Shown here: in pieces, positions 59,282 to 64,000 of the stretch
Numbering within the stretch: the first letter of the stretch is position 1
How the letters are laid out: each line of letters starts with the position of its first letter
From: Shimia_B sp038525525
Lineage (GTDB): Bacteria; Pseudomonadota; Alphaproteobacteria; Rhodobacterales; Rhodobacteraceae
Length of the DNA stretch: 64,000 nucleotides
Assembly (NCBI GenBank): GCA_038525525.1
Contig: JBCBHO010000001.1
Span: 62,001-126,000 of the forward strand
Direction: 5' to 3'
Program-made: the position numbers and the translations under genes
Notes under the pieces: generated by a model
The model's input: only the letters and a program-made list of their open reading frames with translations
What the model was told of the DNA's origin: nothing
Database searches by the model: none

Positions 59282-61123
59282 ATGCTCCGCATCGCCGACA
59301 TAACTTACGCCGTGGAGGGCCGGCGGCTCTTCGAGAAGGCTTCCGCCACCATCCCTGCGGGTCACAAGGTGGGTCTCGTGGGCCCGAACGGCGCGGGCAA
59401 GACCACGCTTTTCCGCCTGATCCGGAGTGAACTCGCGCTCGAGAGCGGCGAGATCACACTCCCCCGCGGCACGAAGATCGGCGGCGTGGCGCAAGAGGCG
59501 CCGGCAAGCGCCGCCAGCCTCCTCGAGACAGTGCTCGAGGCCGATACCGAGCGGGCCGCGCTCCTGGCCGAGGAGACCGACGACGCCCACCGCATCGCCG
59601 AGATCCAGACGCGCCTCGCCGATATCGACGCATGGTCGGCGGAGGCGCGCGCGGCTACCATCCTCAAGGGGCTGGGCTTCGACGAGCCAGACCAGCACCG
59701 CCCCTGCTCGGATTTCTCCGGCGGCTGGCGCATGCGCGTGGCCCTAGCGGCCGTGCTCTTCGCCGAGCCCGACCTGCTCCTCCTCGACGAGCCGACGAAC
59801 TATCTCGATCTCGAGGGGGCGCTCTGGCTCGAAAGCTACCTGAAGAGCTACCCGCACACCGTCATCATCATCTCCCACGACCGCAACCTTCTGAACCGCG
59901 CAGTGGGCTCGATCCTCCATCTCGAGCATCGCCAGCTCACCTTCTACCAGGGCACATTCGACGCCTTCGCCCGCGCCCGCGCCGCCAAGCGCGCCGTTCA
60001 GGCCGCGGAGGCCAAGAAGCAGGAGGCCAAGCGTGCGCATCTTCAGAGCTACGTGGACCGCTTCCGCTACAAGGCCGACAAGGCCAAACAGGCGCAAGCC
60101 CGCATCAAGGCGCTGGAGAAGATGGACATCATCACCGCCCCCGAGGCCGAAGCCCGGGCGCGCTTTTCCTTCCCCGAGCCCGAGGAGCTGAGCCCGCCCA
60201 TCGTCAATCTGGACGGCGCGGCGGTGGGCTATGGCGGGGCGCCCGTGCTCGACCGGCTCACGCTCAGGATCGATCAGGACGACCGCATCGCGCTCCTGGG
60301 CAAGAACGGGCAAGGCAAATCCACACTCGCGAAGCTCCTCTCGGACAGGCTGGCCAGCGAAAAGGGCCGCGTGACGAAGGCCTCGAAGCTGCGCATCGGC
60401 TATTTCGCGCAGCACCAGGTGGACGAGCTCGAGGTGGACCAGACCCCGCTCGAACATCTGCGCGCGCTGCGGCCCGACTGGCTGCCCGGCCGGCTGCGGC
60501 CGCTTCTGGCAGGCTTCGGGCTCGGCCCGGAGCAGGCCGACACGGAGGTGAAGCGCCTGTCAGGCGGGCAAAAGGCGCGGCTCTCGCTGCTGCTCGCCAC
60601 GCTCGACGCGCCACACATGCTCATCCTCGACGAGCCCACGAACCACCTCGACATGGAGAGCCGCGAGGCGCTCGTGCAGGCGCTCGCAGCGTATAAAGGC
60701 GCGGTGATCCTCGTGAGCCACGACATGCACCTCCTCGGGCTCGTGGCCGACCGGCTCTGGCTCGTTTCTGGCGGGACAGTCGCGCCCTATGACGAGGATC
60801 TCGAGGCCTATCGCCGCTTTCTCCTGCAGGTCCCCGCGAAGCCGAAGAAGGAGGAGGCCCCGAAGAAGCCGAAGCCCTCGCGCGACCAGATCCTCGCGCT
60901 GCGCTCCGAGGTCCGCACCGCCGAGGCGCGGGTGGAGAAGATCACCGAGATGCAGGAGAAGCTGGCGAATAAACTCGCCGACCCCGCGCTCTACGAAGAC
61001 GCGCGCGCGGGCGAGCTCGCCGTGTGGAACAAGAAATACGCCGAGATCATGGACGGCCTCGCCAGGGCCGAGGCGCTCTGGATGGCGGCGCAGGAGAAGC
61101 TCGACGAGGTGGAAAATGGGTGA
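59282..61123 (+). CDS. ABC-F family ATPase
   Basis: 613 residues, two ABC domains in one chain without membrane segments. Walker A GPNGAGKTT (34-42) and GKNGQGKST (about 340), signatures FSGGWRMRVALA and LSGGQKARLSLL, Walker B LLLLDEPTNYLD and LILDEPTNHLD. A basic linker lies between, and a C-terminal coiled coil at about 530-613. ABC-F proteins act on the ribosome in translation or antibiotic protection. Closest in layout to Uup/YheS; the exact subgroup is uncertain. Confidence 0.94.
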   Translation: MLRIADITYAVEGRRLFEKASATIPAGHKVGLVGPNGAGKTTLFRLIRSELALESGEITLPRGTKIGGVAQEAPASAASLLETVLEADTERAALLAEETDDAHRIAEIQTRLADIDAWSAEARAATILKGLGFDEPDQHRPCSDFSGGWRMRVALAAVLFAEPDLLLLDEPTNYLDLEGALWLESYLKSYPHTVIIISHDRNLLNRAVGSILHLEHRQLTFYQGTFDAFARARAAKRAVQAAEAKKQEAKRAHLQSYVDRFRYKADKAKQAQARIKALEKMDIITAPEAEARARFSFPEPEELSPPIVNLDGAAVGYGGAPVLDRLTLRIDQDDRIALLGKNGQGKSTLAKLLSDRLASEKGRVTKASKLRIGYFAQHQVDELEVDQTPLEHLRALRPDWLPGRLRPLLAGFGLGPEQADTEVKRLSGGQKARLSLLLATLDAPHMLILDEPTNHLDMESREALVQALAAYKGAVILVSHDMHLLGLVADRLWLVSGGTVAPYDEDLEAYRRFLLQVPAKPKKEEAPKKPKPSRDQILALRSEVRTAEARVEKITEMQEKLANKLADPALYEDARAGELAVWNKKYAEIMDGLARAEALWMAAQEKLDEVENG

Positions 61124-61150
61124 TCCACACCCCGCACCACGCGTCACGCG

Positions 61151-61212
61151 CCCCGGACTTGATCCGGGGCCTCTCCCTTTTGAGATGGAGGTCCCGGATC
61201 AAGTCCGGGACG
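61151..61212. repeat. Long intergenic palindromic repeat
   Basis: Two 22-base arms (61152-61173 and 61188-61209) are inverted copies with one G-T wobble, separated by 14 bases. Each arm is itself built on the small palindrome CCGGACTTGATCCGG. Similar CGGACTTGATCCGG sequences are known to be scattered in many alphaproteobacterial genomes. It fills the gap between the ABC-F and MarC genes and could act as a terminator or REP-like element. Confidence 0.75.
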
Positions 61213-61243
61213 GGTGTAACCTTTGTCGGAGCGCGCTGCCCTG

Positions 61244-61867
61244 ATGGACGCCGCCTTCTACATCACCGCCTTCACGACGCTTTTCGTCATCATCGATCCG
61301 ATCGGCCTCGCGCCGCTCTTTGCCGCGCTGACGACGGGCATGACGGCCAAGGCGCGGCGCGCCATTGCGGTGCGGGCCTGCCTCGTGGCGCTGGCGATCC
61401 TCCTCCTCTTCGGGCTCGCGGGAGAGGCGCTGCTGGGCTTCGTGGGGATCTCGCTTCCGGCCTTCCGCATCGCGGGCGGCGCGCTCCTTTTTCTCACCGC
61501 GCTCGACATGCTCTTCGAGCGCAGGCAGGAGCGCCGGGGCGAACAGGCCGAGAGCCGCGCGGACCCGTCCGTCTTCCCGTTGGCGCTCCCGCTTATCGCG
61601 GGGCCCGGGGCCATCGCCACCATCATCCTCCTCACCGGCCAGGTGGCGGGCGACATGGCCGCCACGGCGGGCATCTTCGGGGTCATGGCCGGCGTCATCG
61701 CGCTCACCTTCCTCCTCTTCCTGGCCGGCGGCCTGCTCGAGCGGGCCCTGGGCCGCACGGGCATCAATATCGTCACCCGGCTCCTCGGCATGCTTCTGGC
61801 CGCGCTCTCGGTGCAGTTCATCCTCACAGGCCTTGCCGAAAGCGGGTTTGTAACGATCCCCGGCTGA
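61244..61867 (+). CDS. MarC family integral membrane protein
   Basis: 207 residues, six helices. The N-terminus MDAAFYITAFTTLFVIIDPI, then LPLIAGPGAIATII is typical. Once thought to be multidrug-related, the true role is unknown. ATG at 61244 matches the family; a TTG seven codons upstream is possible. Follows the palindromic repeat. Confidence 0.9.
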   Translation: MDAAFYITAFTTLFVIIDPIGLAPLFAALTTGMTAKARRAIAVRACLVALAILLLFGLAGEALLGFVGISLPAFRIAGGALLFLTALDMLFERRQERRGEQAESRADPSVFPLALPLIAGPGAIATIILLTGQVAGDMAATAGIFGVMAGVIALTFLLFLAGGLLERALGRTGINIVTRLLGMLLAALSVQFILTGLAESGFVTIPG

Positions 61868-61882
61868 CCCCATATTCTGACC

Positions 61883-62461
61883 ATGACCGGCGACAACATC
61901 GCGACCCTGCTCTTTCTCCTCGTCCTACTCACCGTGATCGGCGGCGGGTTTTTCGTGCGCAACCGGCCCTCGCTTGGCCAGACCGCGCGCACCATGGGCA
62001 CGTGGTTCCTGCTCTTCGTGGGGCTCATCGTGGCCTATGGCCTCTGGGACGACGTGCAGAGCGAATTCAGCACCTCGCAGGCCCTCGTCACCGAGGGGGA
62101 AGTCAGCGTCCCGCGCCGGGGAGATGGGCATTTCTATCTGACGCTCGAGGTCAACGGCGCGCCGATCGAGTTCGTGGTGGATACCGGCGCCACGGACGTC
62201 GTGCTGACGCGCGAGGACGCTGCCCGCGCCGGGCTCGACACGGCGGATCTCGTTTTCTTCGGGCAGGCAATGACGGCGAACGGCCCGGTGGAGATCGCGC
62301 CCGTGCGGCTCGACACCGTGGAGTTCGGCAGCTTTGTCGATCGCGGCGTACGCGCCTCGGTCAATAACGGCCAGATGCCCGGCTCGCTGCTCGGCATGAG
62401 CTACCTGAGCCGCTTCGACACGCTCCAGATTCAGGATGGTCGCCTGACCCTGATGCGCTGA
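61883..62461 (+). CDS. Clan AA retropepsin-like aspartic protease (TIGR02281-like)
   Basis: 192 residues. Two N-terminal membrane segments (about 7-25 and 38-57), then a one-domain retropepsin fold with VVDTGATDVVLTR (Asp near 99) and the flap region. Active as a dimer facing the periplasm by inference from the family. 15 bases after marC. Confidence 0.92.
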   Translation: MTGDNIATLLFLLVLLTVIGGGFFVRNRPSLGQTARTMGTWFLLFVGLIVAYGLWDDVQSEFSTSQALVTEGEVSVPRRGDGHFYLTLEVNGAPIEFVVDTGATDVVLTREDAARAGLDTADLVFFGQAMTANGPVEIAPVRLDTVEFGSFVDRGVRASVNNGQMPGSLLGMSYLSRFDTLQIQDGRLTLMR

Positions 62462-62478
62462 AGAAGTGAAACGCCCCC

Positions 62479-62610
62479 GTGACCCTCGCCAGCTGGATCG
62501 CTGGCGGCGTCGGGATCGGGATAGCCATTTGGGAGATCGGGGTGGGCGTGGCCCTTGGCGCGGCAATCGGCGCGGTGCTGCACGTCGCGACCGCCAAAGG
62601 CGATGACTAG
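62479..62610 (+). CDS. Glycine-zipper membrane miniprotein
   Basis: 43 residues, GTG start with GAAGTGA upstream (weak). The core GGVGIGIAIWEIGVGVALG has repeating Gly every four residues, typical of tightly packed membrane helices, and a charged end (HVATAKGDD). Follows the protease gene by 17 bases, and its stop overlaps holC convergently. Too short for usual gene finders. Confidence 0.55.
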   Translation: MTLASWIAGGVGIGIAIWEIGVGVALGAAIGAVLHVATAKGDD

Positions 62611-63059
62611 CTCTCCGCCTTCATCGTCCAGCGCCCATCTTCCTGAGCCCAGTATTGCGCGGCGACGCCCGCGCCGGTGAGCGCCTTCCATTGCACCCGC
62701 GCGCGTGCCACGGCGTCACCGTGCTGCCCGTCGAAGAGGATGAAGGTGCGTTCCTTGCCCTCCGTCTCCTCCGCCGCGATCTCTGCCCCGTCGATCGACA
62801 TCAGGCAGTGCGGATCGTTCGCTGCCGCGCCGGTCGTCAGCAGGACAGGCTGGCGCGCATCGTGGTCGCCCCCCGCCAGACCGTGGGGCAGGAAGCCGTC
62901 CTCCGGGCCGAGCCAGAGCTTTTCATCGAGCCACTTGAGCCGCTCGAGATCCGTGCCGCGGAGCGCCACGCGCCAGCCCGCGGCCAGGGACTTCTCGAGG
63001 AGCATCCGCGCCGTGACATCGAGGGGCGACGTCGTCAGGTGATAAAACCGCGCGCTCAC
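62607..63059 (-). CDS. holC: DNA polymerase III subunit chi
   Basis: 150 residues, binds SSB and links the clamp loader. The beginning SARFYHLTTSPLD, then RVALRGTDLERLKWLDEKLW, and the middle GLAGGDHDARQPVLLTTG are typical. The start is GTG at 63059, seven bases after the pepA stop; a pepA-holC order is common. Confidence 0.94.
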   Translation of the reverse strand: MSARFYHLTTSPLDVTARMLLEKSLAAGWRVALRGTDLERLKWLDEKLWLGPEDGFLPHGLAGGDHDARQPVLLTTGAAANDPHCLMSIDGAEIAAEETEGKERTFILFDGQHGDAVARARVQWKALTGAGVAAQYWAQEDGRWTMKAES

Positions 63060-63066
63060 CCTGCGC

Positions 63067-64000
63067 CTAGCCCTCGTAATGGTCCGCGATGAGCCGGTTG
63101 AGCGCGCGCACGCCCCAGCCCGTGGCGCCCTTCGGCGCATAGCTCGTGTCGGATTTCACGCTGGCGACGCCCGCGATGTCGATATGGGCCCAGGGCATCT
63201 CGTCGAGAACGAAGCGCTGCAGGAACTGGCCCGCCGTGATGGAGCCCGCCGGGCGTCCGCCCACGTTCTTCATGTCGGCGATCTGGCTCTTGAGCTGCTT
63301 GTCATAGGCCGGTGCGAGCGGCATGCGCCACGCACCTTCATCCTCGTCGCCCGCCGCCTTGAGAAGGTTCTCGGCAAGGCTGTCGTCATTGGCGAAAACA
63401 CCGGCCATCTCATGGCCGAGGCCGATGATGATGGCGCCCGTGAGCGTGGCGAGGTTGATGACACCCGATGGCTTGAAGCGCTCCTGCGCGTACCAGAGCA
63501 CGTCGGCGAGGACGAGGCGGCCCTCGGCGTCGGTGTTGATGATCTCCACGGTGTCGCCTTTCATGGACGTCACCACGTCGCCCGGCCGCGTGGCGTCAGG
63601 CCCCGGCATGTTCTCGACGAGGCCCACGAGCCCCACGACGTTGGCCTGCGCCTTTCGCAGCGCGAGCGCGCGCATGACGCCCGAGACAACGCCCGCGCCG
63701 CCCATGTCCATGGTCATGTCTTCCATGCCGCCGGCGGGCTTCAGGGAGATGCCGCCCGTGTCGAAGACCACGCCCTTGCCCACGAAGGCGAAGGGGGCCT
63801 CGTCGCCGCCGCCGTTCCATTTCATCACGACGACCTTCGAGGGCGCGGACGAGCCCTGCCCCACGGAGAGCAGCGTGCGCATGCCGAGCTTCTCGAGCTC
63901 GGGCTCCTCGAGCACCTCCACCTCGAGCCCGATCTCGGACATCGCGGCGAGCTGATCCGCGAAATTCGTCGTCGTCAGGTGATTGGCCGGGGCATTCGTC
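63067..64000 (-). CDS. pepA: Leucyl aminopeptidase (5' end outside window)
   Basis: About 311 C-terminal codons are visible, with the start beyond the right edge. M17 zinc peptidase with GKGVVFDTGGISLKP (Lys and Asp), MDMGGAGVV, the NTDAEGRLVLAD active-site arginine loop, and GHEMAGVF. The C-terminal catalytic domain is complete. Cuts N-terminal amino acids in the cytosol. Confidence 0.96.
   Translation of the reverse strand, partial: TNAPANHLTTTNFADQLAAMSEIGLEVEVLEEPELEKLGMRTLLSVGQGSSAPSKVVVMKWNGGGDEAPFAFVGKGVVFDTGGISLKPAGGMEDMTMDMGGAGVVSGVMRALALRKAQANVVGLVGLVENMPGPDATRPGDVVTSMKGDTVEIINTDAEGRLVLADVLWYAQERFKPSGVINLATLTGAIIIGLGHEMAGVFANDDSLAENLLKAAGDEDEGAWRMPLAPAYDKQLKSQIADMKNVGGRPAGSITAGQFLQRFVLDEMPWAHIDIAGVASVKSDTSYAPKGATGWGVRALNRLIADHYEG

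Overview
The window is a GC-rich (roughly 65%) chromosomal segment of an alphaproteobacterium, most likely a member of the Rhodobacteraceae (Roseobacter/Rhodobacter group). The support is indirect but consistent: an ALAS-type hemA preceded by a perfect FNR-type box, a lon-HU pair, a urease operon carrying extra small genes between the structural genes, a DUF6525-like gene, a DUF1127 gene, and alphaproteobacterial-style intergenic palindromes. It is mostly core genome. I see no complete insertion sequence, prophage, CRISPR array or rRNA operon. Long open frames opposite or upstream of real genes are GC-bias shadows and are left out.

Layout. 1-9.2 kb: RodZ-like protein (cut by the left edge), hemA, M20 peptidase, tRNA-Asp, pirin, tRNA-Val(UAC), histidine phosphatase, tRNA-Val(CAC), HU-like protein and lon. 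9.5-16 kb: small envelope proteins, tgt, a RimB-RimK fusion, a DUF59 Fe-S factor, a TfoX N-domain protein, an acetyltransferase and a LysR regulator. 16-25.3 kb: polar amino acid ABC operon, SufA/IscA-type protein, tpiA, a split Fe(III) ABC transporter with two IRO-like boxes, P450, Lrp regulator and ferredoxin-NADP reductase. 25.3-29.4 kb: an 11-residue-repeat membrane-anchored protein, infC with an ATA start, gcdH and an alpha/beta-hydrolase-like protein. 29.4-35.9 kb: urease operon ureDABCEFG on the minus strand with four extra genes inside it.

36-49.8 kb is housekeeping: pyrC, pyrE, dnaB, alr, radA, cvpA, purF, an atypical SDR, sufE, rnd, purN and purM. 49.9-53.1 kb: tRNA-Ile/Met(CAU), a histidine kinase without an adjacent regulator, an MBL hydrolase, tRNA-Asn and about 720 bases of lower-GC non-coding DNA. 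53.1-57.3 kb: a ynjF-ynjB-ynjC-ynjD cluster matching the E. coli locus of unknown substrate. 57.3-64 kb: an exported acidic protein, TfoX C-domain protein, ndk, an ABC-F protein, a long palindromic repeat, MarC, a retropepsin-like protease, a glycine-zipper miniprotein, holC and pepA (cut by the right edge).

The genes mostly serve nucleotide synthesis (purF/M/N, pyrC/E, ndk), replication and repair (dnaB, radA, holC), protein and RNA quality control (lon, pepA, rnd, tgt), iron, heme and Fe-S supply (hemA, Fe ABC, sufA/T/E) and nitrogen acquisition (urease, amino acid ABC). No single unmistakably new system stands out. The best leads are the 11-residue-repeat protein, the extra genes in the urease operon, the paired iron-box candidates, and the tRNA-Asn-adjacent gap.
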